Shown here in pieces: positions 10,411 through 22,459 of a stretch of DNA of 64,000 nucleotides. The DNA is from Sarocladium kiliense (Eukaryota; Ascomycota; Sordariomycetes; Hypocreales; Sarocladiaceae): NCBI GenBank assembly GCA_030734395.1, contig JAUZTG010000048.1:2170001-2234000 (forward strand), written 5' to 3'. Below the pieces are notes generated by a model. The model was not told where the DNA came from. It saw only the letters and a list, made by a program, of their open reading frames with translations, and did no database searches. Position 1 is the first letter of the stretch. Every line of letters starts with the position of its first letter. Position numbers and translations under genes: made by a program.

Positions 10411-12762
10411 ATGGCTTCCGCTATGGCCATGAGGAGACTGGCTGCGGGCCCTTCCTCGGTGCGTACTTTTCGCCATCCTTCGGCCGGGCATTCGCCATCG
10501 ACAAATGTCATTGGACTGCAATTAGACGAAGGAAAATACATGAAGCACTTATGCTGACATGGTTTGTTGCAGATTTCGAGGCTGGCAAGGACGCAGACCC
10601 GGGGATTCTCTGCGACGCGCTCTGTTGGTCAGTCGCCTCCCTCCCGACATGCATGATGGCATCCCCGGAAGTACATCACCGTGAGCTGACTTGCGACTTT
10701 TGCAGCCCGAATCATTGCGCCGACCGGATCTGTCAGGGCCAAGGAGGCCTCCCCCTTCGTCAGCAACAAGTACCCTGTCATTGTGCGTCTACCCGACCGT
10801 TCCAGGCTGCGCTGAACCGAAAGACCTTCGGAAACCCGAATAGTTCAAGACTAATGTATCAATGCAAATAGGACCACGAGTACGATGCTCTCGTCGTTGG
10901 TGCCGGTGGCTCCGGTCTCCGTGCCGCTTTCGGTCTCGCTGAGGCTGGCTTCAACACTGCCTGTATCTCCAAGCTTTTCCCAACTCGATCGCACACCGTC
11001 GCTGCTCAGGGTGGTATCAACGCTGCCCTAGGAAACATGCACGAAGATGACTGGAGATGGCACATGTACGATACCGTCAAGGGATCCGACTGGCTTGGTG
11101 ACCAGGATGCTATCCATTACATGACCCGTGAGGCGCCCGCCTCCATTGTCGAGCTTGAGAACTATGGTTGCCCTTTCTCTCGTACTGAGGATGGCAAGAT
11201 GTAAGTGTTAATTAGCCTTGTAGGGGTCTTGTTCTCCAGGCTGATACCCAATATAGTTACCAGCGTGCCTTCGGTGGTCAATCTCAGAAGTACGGAAAGG
11301 GAGGCCAGGCCTACCGTTGCTGCGCTGCTGCTGACCGTACCGGCCACGCCCTGCTGCACACTCTCTATGGGCAGTCTCTCCGCCACAACACCAACTACTT
11401 CATCGAGTACTTCGCCCTCGACCTGATCATGCAGGACGGCGAGTGCCGTGGTGTCCTCGCCTACAACCAGGAGGATGGTACTCTCCACCGATTCCTCGCC
11501 AACCACACCGTCCTCGCCACTGGTGGTTACGGCCGTGCCTACTTCAGCTGTACCTCCGCCCACACTTGCACTGGTGACGGTATGGCTATGGTTGCTCGTG
11601 CTGGTCTTCCCAACCAGGATCTCGAATTCGTCCAATTCCACCCCACTGGTATCTATGGTGCCGGTTGTCTGATCACCGAGGGTGCTCGTGGTGAGGGTGG
11701 CTACCTCCTCAACTCCGAGGGTGAGCGCTTCATGGAGCGTTATGCCCCCACTGCCAAGGATCTTGCCTCTCGTGACGTTGTTTCCCGATCCATGACCATG
11801 GAGATTCGCGACGGCCGTGGTGTTGGTGCTGAGAAGGACCACATCTTCCTGCAGCTCAGCCACCTTCCCGCCGATGTCCTTGCTGAGCGTCTGCCTGGTA
11901 TCTCTGAGACTGCCGGTATTTTCGCTGGTGTTGATGTTACCAAGCAGCCCATCCCTGTCCTCCCCACTGTCCACTACAACATGGGTGGTATCCCGACTCG
12001 CTACACCGGCGAGGTCCTCACAGTCGATGAGCAGGGCAACGACAAGGTTGTTCCTGGTCTGTTCGCTTGCGGTGAGGCTGCTTGCGTGTCGGTCCACGGT
12101 GCCAACCGTCTGGGCGCCAACTCCCTCCTCGATCTCGTTGTCTTCGGTCGTGCCGTTTCCCACACCATCCGCGACAACTTCAACCCCGGTGACAAGCTGA
12201 AGCCCCTTGCTGCCGATGCTGGTGCCGAGCACATTGAGGTGCTCGACCAGGTCCGCACCTCCGATGGTCCCAAGAGTACCGCTGAGATCCGCCTTGCCAT
12301 GCAGAAGGCTATGCAGACTGATGTCAGCGTGTTCCGTACCCAGGAGAGCTTGGACGAGGGTGTCCGCAAGATGACTGAGATTGATGCTCAGTTCCCTCAG
12401 GTCGGTATCAAGGACCGCAGCATGATCTGGAACTCCGATCTTGTTGAGACCCTCGAGCTGAGGAACCTTCTCACTTGCGCGTAAGTCTCATCGCATATTG
12501 AATAAGTTGGGTCGAAAACCTTTTACTGACATAAAGCTGTAGTACTCAAACTGCCGTTTCCGCTGCCAACCGCAAGGAGTCTCGTGGTGCTCACGCCCGC
12601 GAGGATTACCCCGACCGTGATGACGACAACTGGATGAAGCACACCCTGAGCTTCCAGAAGAAGCCCCACGGCGGCGTCGACCTTTCTTACCGCAAGGTTA
12701 TCGGCACCACCCTCGATGAGAACGAGTGCAAGCCCGTTCCTCCGTTCAAGCGTGTATACTAA
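10411..12762 (+). CDS. sdh1: Succinate dehydrogenase flavoprotein subunit, mitochondrial
   Basis: Catalytic subunit of complex II, oxidising succinate to fumarate in the mitochondrial matrix. Six exons: 10411-10458, 10573-10627, 10706-10782, 10872-11200, 11257-12480 and 12543-12762, giving 650 residues, the normal length. An Arg/Ser/Ala-rich presequence (MASAMAMRRLAAGPSS...RTQTRGFSATR) is followed by the FAD-binding glycine motif (VVGAGGSGLRAA, about 68-79), the flavinylated His at about 101 in RSHTVAAQGG, the substrate-region HPTGIYGAGCLITEGARGEGG, and GEAACVSVHGANRLGANSLLDL. The C-terminus (HTLSFQKKPHGGVDLSYR...KRVY) is typical. The first three exons are tiny; several donors are GTGCGT. No lesions seen. 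Confidence 0.98.
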
Positions 12763-13466
12763 GCCTCTTCGCCTACGCGATAGAGGAAGTGAGGATGGTG
12801 ATGAGTGGAGGTGGTAGGCACCCCTCGTGTTATTGCATAGATGAAAAGGGGGTGTGAAGCGAGAAAAAGGGTCGACACAGTCACTGACTGGGCGCATGTC
12901 TCATTTGTCTGCATGGTATATATCCTGGTAACCGGAGTGGAAGGGAGAGTTGTTGTGGTGGGAGGATGGTTTGCAGAGCCTTTTTAACGTCACGGAGAAT
13001 GTAGGCAGATAGAGCTGACTGTGAGGTCAGATGTAAGAAAGTGAAACTTTGTCAAAATGCTCGAGTGGCATGCCTCTTCGTGTCTGTCTAGTGTATGCTC
13101 ATCCACCATGTCGCCCCGGGTCCTGGTTCAGACGCCCGGCGCAGAAGGTGAGGGCAGGCGTCGGGCTGTCGCTAAGGTGACAGGAAGGGCATGCGCCTCT
13201 ACCCTTTTCAAGGACTTTTCAGTGTTACATGGATTTCTCTTGACACATGGGCCTGCTTCTAAAGCTTCACCATTTAGAGGTAAGGTAGCTTCATCAACAG
13301 GGTATCAACAACGGGATCATGCAAGAGCCTGAACACTCCAAAAGTCTCAAAAAGTTGCTATTTGAATCAGTTATGTGCTAGGAGACTGTACAAGGAAAAT
13401 GAACCACCCAGCAGCATCATCGTCCACAGCCCCATCCTTCTGGCGAGTAGCGGTGTTGCTATTGTC
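12763..13466. other. Convergent intergenic region
   Basis: Lies between the sdh1 stop and the stop of the minus-strand secreted gene, so it should contain both 3' ends. No gene seen. Confidence 0.6.
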
Positions 13467-14524
13467 TTAACCGAGACAAGCCACGGCAATCTCGCCGTTG
13501 ACCTTCCTGGCGCTGGAGATAACGGGGATCCAGATCTCGACGTGAGTCTCGCTGGGCCAGGAGGTGATGTCGTAGTAGTCGTAAAGTGGGTAGAAAGTGA
13601 TCTGAGCCTGGTTGGGGCAGTCCACATCGAAGGTGATGCCCTCGCGAACAGTGAAAGTCTCCGACTCGGTGACCTCAACACCAATGCTGGCGGTGAAGAT
13701 GTTCCATGCCGCTCCCATGCTGACGGAGGTGGTGACGCTGAAGGTCTGGCTCTCGGTGACTTCCCACTCGTAGCCAACGCCGCTGCTCAGACGAGGACCC
13801 TGCTCGTAGTCTGTGGGATGGCGGATACCCAGGGCCTCGAAGTTGATTTGGAAGTAATCATCATCGTCGGTCTGGCGCTTTGCAATCTTTTCCGCGACGA
13901 AGTCCCGCTGCTCAAGGACGTCGCTGGCCATACGCTCCTCATCAGAGGCCGTATCGTTGCGCCACTCGAGGTAGTCCTCCAGGCTGGAGTGACCCTTGGT
14001 TATACCGTTACCAAGCGACTTTGCCCCGTCGAAGACTCGTCGCTTCAGCTTCTCGGCGGCACCACCGCTGCTGTCCTCGTCGTTGAAGACGTTGACGAAC
14101 TCGAAGGCGCCGGTGAACTCGCCTCCAGCACGGAGAGGAGAGCACCTGGACCGAATGGGGTCGTAGAGCTGGTGAACCTGACCGAGGGAGATCTCGCGCG
14201 GGCCATCGTCGCTCTCGGTGGGCTCCTCCTGGAAGCAGTGGGTGAGGAGGCAGTTGCCGTCGTTCCACCACCAGTGCATACAGGATGGAGCGGGATCGAG
14301 CTCGCCGTTGATGTGGGCGACTTCAGGGTTTCCCTCCATCTCGAAATACTCAACCAGAGAGCGGCCTACAGTATCACCAGGTTAGCGAGGGAAATCAGAG
14401 AAGTTGAGAGTTGACTTCACTAACAGTCTTCCCAGTTGGGGCGGCGGTTCGCATCACAGAAGCGAACCTGGGCGTTGGCGAGCCCAAGGCTCATGGCGAG
14501 GGAGGCCAGGGTGAAGCTCTTCAT
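13467..14524 (-). CDS. Secreted protein of unknown function with beta-rich C-terminal domain
   Basis: Two exons on the minus strand, 14524-14425 and 14365-13467 (donor GTTAGT), giving 332 residues. A clear signal peptide (MKSFTLASLAMSLGLANA) is followed by a Cys- and Trp-bearing N-terminal half (CMHWWWNDGNCLLTHCF), dibasic KR sites near the middle (KLKRR, AKRQ) and a C-terminal 100 residues rich in alternating Thr/Ser/Val. There two ESxTF motifs recur (WEVTESQTFSVTTSVS, then EVTESETFTVREG) around a Gly/Ala stretch. Such paired strands resemble the stem region of aerolysin-fold proteins, but I cannot confirm that family. A TATA box lies upstream at 14643-14650. A 350-codon frame on the opposite strand is a shadow. 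Confidence 0.85.
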
Positions 14525-14642
14525 CTTGAAGTGTTGTTTTGGAGGGCTCTTGATGTCAGACAGGATCTTCGCGTGTCTCGAGGGCTTGTTGGAGGCGGTG
14601 CTGATCTACAAAACATACAACCAAGACAGCGGAACTCAAGTC

Positions 14643-14650
14643 ATTTTATA
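14643..14650 (-). promoter_or_regulatory. Putative TATA box of the secreted-protein gene
   Basis: The minus strand reads TATAAAAT here, about 119 bp upstream of the ATG at 14524, a plausible distance for a fungal TATA-driven gene. Confidence 0.5.
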
Positions 14651-14850
14651 GATAAAACCTGAGGAGTCTCAGAGTGCCTGTTGATCCCTTCAACCGTTGC
14701 CATGTCGTTCAGCACATTCCCCATCGCCTCACATAGCGATCATCGCGATCTCAACGCAAGCCAAGACTACGGATGATGTTTCTTTGGTTGTAACAAACAG
14801 AGGTTGTTCAGGATTCGGATCCATGCTCGAATCCTCGGGATCACCGGTTG

Positions 14851-15043
14851 TTGATATTAACGTGATATAGGAGGGATCATCCTTTTGTTCTCCTCTAGCC
14901 ACGCGATTTGGAACTAGGTCCCACTGATTGACAACGTTGTTGTAGGAAGTGATCTGCAGGCCCCGGGAAACAGAGATCACCAGGAGAGGTATAAGTTGCA
15001 GGGGCCAGAGTGAATAGTCGTTCCGCGTTGACGTTAATATCAA
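14851..15043. repeat. 193-bp interval bounded by 13-bp inverted repeats
   Basis: TTGATATTAACGT at 14851-14863 and its exact reverse complement at 15031-15043 bracket 167 bp. The size and terminal symmetry would suit a MITE-like element, but no target-site duplication was identified beyond the repeats. Confidence 0.4.
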
Positions 15044-16239
15044 AGGTTGCATGAATGGGCAATCTCTCGTGGTCCGCCATTCGAGAGGATGGTCCCTGAA
15101 ACCACTCTATTCTCAAACTTCAGTTGTACTGACGATAATAGACGTCATAATAGTGCCAAGTGCCATCCGTTTGGTAGACTACTATAGTTCCAGCCAACAC
15201 TATGCTGGACTTGCAATAGCGTGTGTGTTGCCTACTTGTGAAGATCGTTGCCTTTGAATACCGCGTGCCTCCCTGAACTCCTCGTAACTCCATCGAATCA
15301 CTATGCAATTGGGGCAGCCATCAATCCGCAAAGTCGCCGAGTGGACACCGCCAGCATCCTGAACGCCAAGAGCCAAGAACCTAGGGCGTATAGCATGATG
15401 CGGTAGAGCCCCAAAGCCTCGAATCCTTCACAAGTCATCAAAGACCACCAAAGGGCACCGGCACTTCAGGCTCCATAAATTGTGCGCATAGGGCCCAGCC
15501 TGCACGGATACAGCCAAAGTCGGGGGGAATCCTTCGGTATGCACTGCCTAACAACCATCCCCCTAGCCTAGGACGGGGCCTTTTGGGGGCTGACGAGACC
15601 TGCCAAATCGAGAATCACGGCTTACGCCTAGGGCTTAGCCTACGTCAAGTCCCTGGGTTCGCACGGAGTTGGCGGCCCTCTTATAAGAGCCGTCGACGAG
15701 GATCTCCAGTGCTATACGCTCCGAAGACTCCCCTCCGCCAAGCATCGACGGCAGTCCTCAGGCCGAGTTTTCCCAAACCACCGTCCCCCTCCTCTTCGAG
15801 TCTAGTTTGAACGGCACGTTTACGGTCGTGCGTATGAAACGTCGTAGATCAGGCAACTAGCTGAACGCACGAAGACAAAAGGGGTTGTTGCCAAGAACGA
15901 CGGAAAGACGGAGACTATCAAGGATCTTTTGCACAATGTCACCGACCGTAATGACGACAATCTGCAGGTTCAGCCACGAGCCTTTGATACGAACTTGCTC
16001 TATGCACCATCGAGATGAAGCTGAGGATGAGAAAACGCCACTGGCGTACCACTCTGAAGCTTAGGAAGGCTTGAAGGAATTGCTTCGGACGTCCCCGAAT
16101 TGCTATTGACACGGACCGACAGCTCATCTGATGCAGATCATTACAGTTTGGCCCTTTTCAAATGGATCTTTTATGATCTCGAATCATTTGACAATATGTG
16201 TGGACACTAACAGACGATCGTATCATTGTCACCAGTTCG

Positions 16240-16306
16240 CCTCAGCTGCCAGCAGCCCCAGCTGCCAGCAGCCCTCAACTGTCAGTAAGCCTCAGCTGTC
16301 ACTTAG
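16240..16306. repeat. Four-copy 16-17 bp tandem repeat
   Basis: Units CCTCAGCTGCCAGCAGC, CCCAGCTGCCAGCAGC, CCTCAACTGTCAGTAAG and CCTCAGCTGTCACTTAG follow head to tail. Each carries an AGCTG- or AACTG-type core; the later two copies have several C-to-T and G-to-A differences from the first. Confidence 0.7.
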
Positions 16307-16572
16307 CCTTGTCGTGGAGAACCAAGCCCATTGTTAGATCTCCCTTGCTTAGCGAGACTAGGCGGGACTAGGCAGAGCGAGATGCAGCCAGGGAAAGCTA
16401 CGTCATGTTGTCGAGTCACCTGGGTCACGGGACGCCTAATAAGTAACATATGGTTGCCGTTGCATCCTTCATTGAATTCTACTAGTCATAAGATTCAAAT
16501 CCCTGCAGGCTGAATGTACAGCATCAGTCTTACTCATGATGCCGTCCCATAGTTTCCTGCCCGGGCTCACCT

Positions 16573-17837
16573 CTACTTCTCACTTCCTTCAACCCCTTCC
16601 TCGTCGTCGTCATGCCTCTCAACCGTATACTTGTTCACAGCCTCATACCACAATAGCCCACTCCCAATCGTGAAGCCAATACTGGCCCATGTCAACGACA
16701 GCTGGCTCTCATACTCACACCACCCCCCATCACCACCCTTGGCCTGCGCACAATATCCAAACGCCGCTGCAATAGTCCACCCCACCGAACCAATCATGTT
16801 CCACACGCCGACATGCCATCCTAGCAGGTTCGGTGCCGGGATATACCATTTCGGCTGCGTCTCGAGCATGTAGAATCCGGAGGAGATGATGAAGAGGACG
16901 CCGCCGAAGAGGTAGGTGAAGTAGTAGACCCCATAGAGAACCCCGGTAGACAAACGGTCGTAGGCAGGTGGCATTGCAAGGATTCCGGAGACGTAAAAGA
17001 CGGTAGCACCAAGCGCAAGGATGATGGAGGCCAGGAACCCGATCTCATGGAGGTAGTGGGTGCGCAGGTCATGCCACGACGGGTACCACTGCCAGGCATG
17101 CTTCTCCTCCCCTTCCTTCTGCGCCTTCCTGTTCCACTTCTGATGATGATGCCTACAGCTCCGCACATCTGGCTTCACGATCAAACCCTCCCTGCCATCC
17201 ACCGCCCTTCTAACGGCCCAACCGAAACACCCTGTCCTCTCCTCATTCCATGCCTCCAACACGAGCAGAAGAGCCCCAATCTGGAAGAGAGTCGCTCCTA
17301 CGAACGCCGTCCAGCCGCTCCAGTCTGTCAAAGTCTGGCTGGCTAGGCTTGGGTGCTCTAGAGGAATCCAGGCTAGGAGACCACAAGCGATGAAGATGAG
17401 ACAGCCGACGGTGAAAAGGACGGCGACGAGGTAGGAGATGTCCCAGTAGGGACAGGTGGTGAACATGCGAGCGATGCCTTTTAGCACGGCTCGAGGATGG
17501 GAAGTTGGTAGGATGTGTGGGTGTGTGCTTTTGTTGACAGCGATAATGTGTCTCCCTGCAGTTCAGGTCAGTATCCATCCTCATTACAGTACACCAGCAC
17601 AATTGCTCCCCAAAACTCACCTTTGCGATTATCTCTCGACCGCCACCTCACCTCGGTCCCAGGCACCAAACCCTCTTCTTGCTCTCCATCAGTTGTCCCG
17701 ATAACTCTGTACCGCGCCCTCGTTGGGTTCAAGAACGGCAATGGACCCGTGACAGTGCTTGGCACGAGCTGGATCGCCTCATTGCCCTCGAATGGAGCGG
17801 CGCGACCAGTAGAGGTGAATCGCTTATTGCGACCCAT
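16573..17837 (-). CDS. Six-span integral membrane protein, function unknown
   Basis: Two exons on the minus strand, 17837-17621 and 17555-16573, giving 399 residues. Residues 1-100 are polar (MGRNKRFTSTGRAAPFEGNE...). Then come six hydrophobic spans, among them YLVAVLFTVGCLIFIACGLL, FVGATLFQIGALLLVLEAW, FLASIILALGATVFYVSGIL and GVYYFTYLFGGVLFIISSGF, and an acidic tail (RHDDDEEGVEGSEK). Between spans 2 and 3 there is a basic, His-rich loop. I recall similar uncharacterised integral membrane proteins across filamentous ascomycetes, but no function. The join restores a continuous frame (KGRHIIAVNKSTHPH), so the second exon does not begin at its internal Met. Confidence 0.85.
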
Positions 17838-18571
17838 CTTGAACGCGACCGAGGATGGGAAGAGAAGCGTTGGAATTTGCTGCGTGGTACCTTGCGCACG
17901 TGGAAAAGTGTGAAGATGTCTTACTAAGAACCCGGTGAGGTGAGGTTGGGTTGGGTTGAGGCTGTCGTCTCATCGCTGGGTGACGCACGTGTGGAGGCGC
18001 TACCAAACTCAATTGTTCAACTACACACACATTCACCTTCTATGATGACATGGGCGCGCGGCTTCGAATGGTCCCGGTCCATTTCGTCCGACTTGATTCA
18101 GGGGAATTGCGATTCCTCGCCATTTGATCAGGCACGCACGGTAATGAGATATCTTCGGAGGCACAGGGCACATTGCGGGCTTGCAAGCCAAGTATTCATT
18201 CAAAGAAAATATTGGTCTAACCCAGTTTCCAAGACAGGGAAAATGTTGCCGACCCCGATATGCAAAGCCACCAGCTGCCTTTCCACCCTCAATTCTATCA
18301 AAGATAAGGTATGCAAACGTAAGACATGGACAGATTCGCGCAATCTTGCCGCGAGACCCAGAACAAAGGAAATAAAAGGACAAGCTGAGAAAACGGCCGG
18401 TCAAGGAAGAAATATGTGCAAGAAAGTCGTCCGTCAAGCGGAGTCAAAATTTGATCCAGAACGCCAAAGACATGCGTTGGTAATCCCCATGACCGTGGTT
18501 ATAAGGAGTAGTTAGGCAATCCCAAAATGGAATTGATGCTTCTCACCTCAATAGACCGGTTCAAGAGGCTT
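17838..18571. other. Intergenic region, no gene recognised
   Basis: Upstream of the six-span membrane gene and downstream of the Caf120-like stop. The open frames at 17940-18515 (+) and 18033-18437 (-) overlap each other and show no motif. Confidence 0.55.
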
Positions 18572-21500
18572 CTAAAAGGCTTGACCTTGGTATTGAGGTT
18601 GAGCGCCAGGCGGGAGCTGCTGTTGCGAGTACTGCCCCTGGGGAGGCATGAAGCGCTGATCAGGCTGTTGAGGAGATGGTGGACCCATTGGCCTGGAGAA
18701 GCTTCCTGGGGTGCCATAGCCTGGTCCGGGGGACAAATTGCGCTCCTGCATCATCATCTGCTGATGCATCGCCGCTTGCTGCTGTTGCCGCTGAGCCATC
18801 GCCTGTTGAGCAGCCTGCTGGTTCGCGCCATGTCTCATCTGCTGCCTCTCGCGTTCCCGGGCATCGATATGTCCAACGAGCCCAGGTCCCCCAGGAGCAA
18901 CCTGGCGTTGGTTTCCAGCAACGTTGATGAGCGGCTGTCCCGTCATGCGGGCCATATACTCCTGATCACGGGCTGACATGTGTGAGCTCGTCTCGCCTTG
19001 AGAGCTGGGCCGGTTCACCATATCGCGGGGTTGGCCGCGACCATCATCGAGCATGCCAAACGAGCTGCGTCGCCTATTGTGTTGTGGGCGTCCACCCTGC
19101 TGTTCCGCAAGGGCATCGCCAGAAGGGCTCCGAGCATGCGCGTATTGCGGCGCAGCAGCAGCACGTTGCTGTACGTACTGCTCAGGAGACACACCCTGTT
19201 GAGCGCCCCCAGGAGACATTCCTGCTGGCTTCCAGGGCCGGCTTCGTGGCTCTTCAAGTTCATGCGGTCCTCTCGGCCTTGGCTGGCCATCGCTAGGACG
19301 CTGCCCACTCGGCGAGTAAGGCCTTTGCTGCTGAGCATGAGGCGGCATGGGGGGACCACCCGGGGCTGGCTTGCGTAGTGCAGCTCCATAGTTGACAGTT
19401 GGGCCAAAGTTGGGGATATCTACTTCAGACCTTCCTTTTGGCGGCGGGTCAGCACCTCCCACAGTCTTGAGAACACCTGGCCGCTGGCGTTCACCGCCCA
19501 GGCCGTCAGCCCCATACGGGCCGTAGTTGCCCTGCGGTCCTGCCGGCGGACCACCGGGACCCATTCGCTCACCAGGCGGCCCGCGATAAGGATGCTGCCG
19601 TGCTGGACCAGGATCATCCCCATACGAGTCGAGGATGTCATTCGTGTCTACAGGACCTTGATGGTTATACGCTGCAGGACCAACTGTGCGGTCTGGCAAA
19701 GGCTTGCGATGGGGAGGTGCTGCACCCATCTGCATTGAACGTTCAGAGGCGCTCGTTCCTGGTCTTGAGTTCGGCCCAGGCCGGAAAGATTGAGGAGGCG
19801 GACCCCGCCCATCCGGACGGCCGTGAGGCGGAGCGTTGGGAGGCGGAGCTTGGCCAGGAGGGTATGGAGATCGTCGTCCCTCCTGTGGTGGGTAAGCAGG
19901 CGAGTTCGGTCCATGTCCATACGGGCTTGGAGGCGCGTTGCTGGGCGAGGGTCCCCGAGGTTGCTGATTGGGAATGTTTAGAGGCGCAGGATAGGCTGGC
20001 CCGGAACGACCTTGGCCCTGACCTTGACCTTGACCTTGACCTGGAGGGCTCAGAGCTTCACGTGAGCGATTGTCGTTAGCAGACATCCCTCCAGGAGCGG
20101 CGTATTGTGGCTGTACCGATGGCCCTGTTCTTGTGTCCTCCGAATATCTACCGTAGGGATTCTCCTCCGGATTGGCATCCCTAGGCAAGGCGACGCCGCC
20201 GGCCTTCGCAAGCTGGGCCAGAGTCGTGCTCGACAGCCGGCTGTTAGCACGACGCAGGGCAGGTGAATGGTAAGCCTTGTTCTTCTGCTGACTCCCAGAT
20301 GAGTTTGTGTGGTTGAAAGCAGGAGGCCGTTGGACTGGCTCAGGTGTTTGCATCCGACCCATCCCATTGAAGTCGTGGCCTGGCGGTGTTGGTCCGCGCT
20401 CGTCGTCCGAGCTGCTCATTGTGTCGCCGCTGGCCATGCGATCCTGGAGAATGCCGCGGAGAGGCATTTGCTGGTTTCTTTGGGGAGAGTTGGAGTACGG
20501 ACTGGCATTGCCACTGTAGTCATTCCGTGGGGGTGGTGCTGAAGCCATGATGCTGGGATCTGAAGAGTTGCGCGCGTGGTGAGGCTGAGCGCCGCCCATG
20601 GAGGGCTGAGGTCTAACATCCGGCCCTGAGTCAGCACGTTGCGGTCCACTGAGGGAGAATGACCGCGATGAGCGAACTGAGCCACGCTCCTCCGCGAATC
20701 CGACTTTGGTCTTGGGTGCAGAGCCTCCGTTACCGCCGACGTAGCTCAAGCGTGCGCTTCTACGGCTGTCACTCCGTGAGTGCGACCTTGTACCATCCTC
20801 AATGGCGTTCATGCGAGCTCCTGTCGCTTCTTTCAGACGCTTGCGCCACTCTTTTTCGTTCCAGGTCGTGCTACCTTCCTCGGTAATCAGTGTAGTGACG
20901 TCGAGAATTTCCAAGTAGCCGTAACGCTTATGTTTCGGCATGGCATACATGAGCGATCTGGAGTCGAGTGTGCTGGCAATGAGCCTGCCTGGTCGTCCAT
21001 ATAGGCCAAATGTATCCCAGGTGGGGAATAGGAAGCGAAGCAACATCTCGAAGCCACTCACAGCTGGTCGAACCTCGGGCATGATGAAGACGAAGCCTTC
21101 CGTTGCGGAAGGCGGATCCGAGTGGATAGTTACGTGACCCTCGATCTTGAGCAGGGTAGACGCATCTACGAGGGACTTGGCTTGTGGGTAGATGGCGTAC
21201 GCAGCGTGAGCGTCGGTAATGGATGCGATGGGTTGCGCCTTCTTCTGTTTCTTTCCATCCTTGCGGGTGTCATAAAATTTGATGTCTCCCTTGAGGACTG
21301 GCGCCGGCGAACGGTCGTACGGAGACCGCTTCTTGAGCTCCTTTTGGAGCTTGGCGTACTCCTTCTCATCCGGCGGTGAAATGACGCACCAACAGCGCCT
21401 CCATGGCACACCAGCACCGAAGCGAACCCGCACCCACTCCTCAGTCTTGAAGCGAGAGCGCTCCATGATGACGTTGATGTTGTTGACAGTCTTGCCCTTG

Positions 21501-22459
21501 CCAGCAATAAGAGCCCCAGTGTACGCCTCCTGCAGAGTGTTGTTCTCGAACATAGCAAGGCGAATACCGGCCGTCCATTGCACAAGAGAGTGGTGAGAGT
21601 TGAAATGTAGGAGGTATCGGTTCCTGCCAGCGGTAGAGATGCTGAGGATGTTCTGCAGGGGTTGTTCCTCGTTGGAGCGAGTAGGCAATGACTCAATCTG
21701 CATACAAGACACGTTAGAGAAAATTGCTCCAAGTCAAAGGTGAGAGGAAGAGTCTCACCATCTTGATCGAAGCATCAGTCAAGTTGATGAATTTGGGCAG
21801 GACCTCGCCGTCCTCGCCGGCTGCATCGAGCTCTGCAGCGTCCCATAGTGACAGAACAGTGCCTACAAGCTGGGCAAAGCACTCAGTCCAGGTGCGATCT
21901 GGGTTTGGTCGTCCCTCTGTACGATTGCAAACACTGGTCAGCGATACGCTCTACAGGCAGACGAGCAGGGGAGTAGAGCACAATGGCGCCAAGTACGGTC
22001 AAGTCTGCCCGCGCCGGAGCGCAGAACGACAAACGAGGGGTTTAACTCACGTGTGTTCTGGTCATCGAGCTTGAGGAAGTAGCCCTCCTGGTAGAGCTTA
22101 TTTGAATGGCTATTCAGGAAAGAAAAGATGGGCTGCAGTTCGGGGATGGTGTCTTCGACGTCCATGACGGGCGGTTGGTAGGTCTGGACCATGGACAATG
22201 GACGAGACGATGTGCGCTGATGGCCGCGTTGGGGGCTGCCGGAAGCCGAGACTGAACGGACGTGGAAGCTGGGAGACTGTTCGGAGTTCAAGGCATAGTC
22301 GGGCGCGTGAGGCGGTGTGATGGGACGGGTCTGGTGATGATTGTGGGAGGGAAATGGGCTGGCGTTTGCTGCGAGGTCTGGCTTGAGAGGCGGCGATTCG
22401 CTAGGAGGAGAGGACGAGGGTGTCGGGTTCTTTGAGCCAGTTGCAGAAAACTGAGACAT
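18572..22459 (-). CDS. caf120: PH-domain protein, CCR4-associated factor Caf120/Skg3 type
   Basis: Three exons on the minus strand: 22459-22051, 21916-21759 and 21697-18572, giving 1230 residues. The N-terminus is Ser/Pro-rich. A PH domain spans about 121-250 (KLYQEGYFLKLDD, WTECFAQLVGTVLSLWDAAE, NRYLLHFNSHHSLVQWTAGI). A second conserved block follows (EEWVRVRFGAGVPWRRCWCV, DIKFYDTRKDGKKQK, GYLEILDVTTLITEEGSTTW), as in yeast Caf120 and Skg3, which associate with the CCR4-NOT complex and cell-polarity sites. Residues after about 520 are disordered, very rich in Pro, Gly and Gln, with a (GQ)n run coded near 20010-20045. The start ATG is at 22459; the frame is open further upstream to 22612 without sign of conservation. 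Confidence 0.9.

Larger units (their letters stand above)
14525..16572. other. Gene-free region with small repeats
   Basis: About 2 kb with no gene I can support. It holds a TATA box for the secreted gene, a 13-bp inverted repeat pair (14851-14863 and 15031-15043) and a four-copy 17-bp tandem repeat (16240-16306), listed separately. It may contain remnants of an old element; no transposase or reverse transcriptase motif was seen. Confidence 0.5.

Noticed and set aside
11162..12232. 356-codon open frame on the minus strand inside sdh1
   Set aside because: It is the antisense of the large sdh1 exon; strong codon bias there leaves the opposite frame open. The protein has no motif.
13362..14414. 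350-codon open frame on the plus strand
   Set aside because: Antisense shadow of the secreted-protein gene, which has a signal peptide, a proper intron and a stop.
15640..15800. TATAAG-containing, GC-rich patch that might be a promoter or tRNA gene
   Set aside because: The GGTTCG-like string lacks the matching tRNA A box and stem pairing, and no gene starts downstream.
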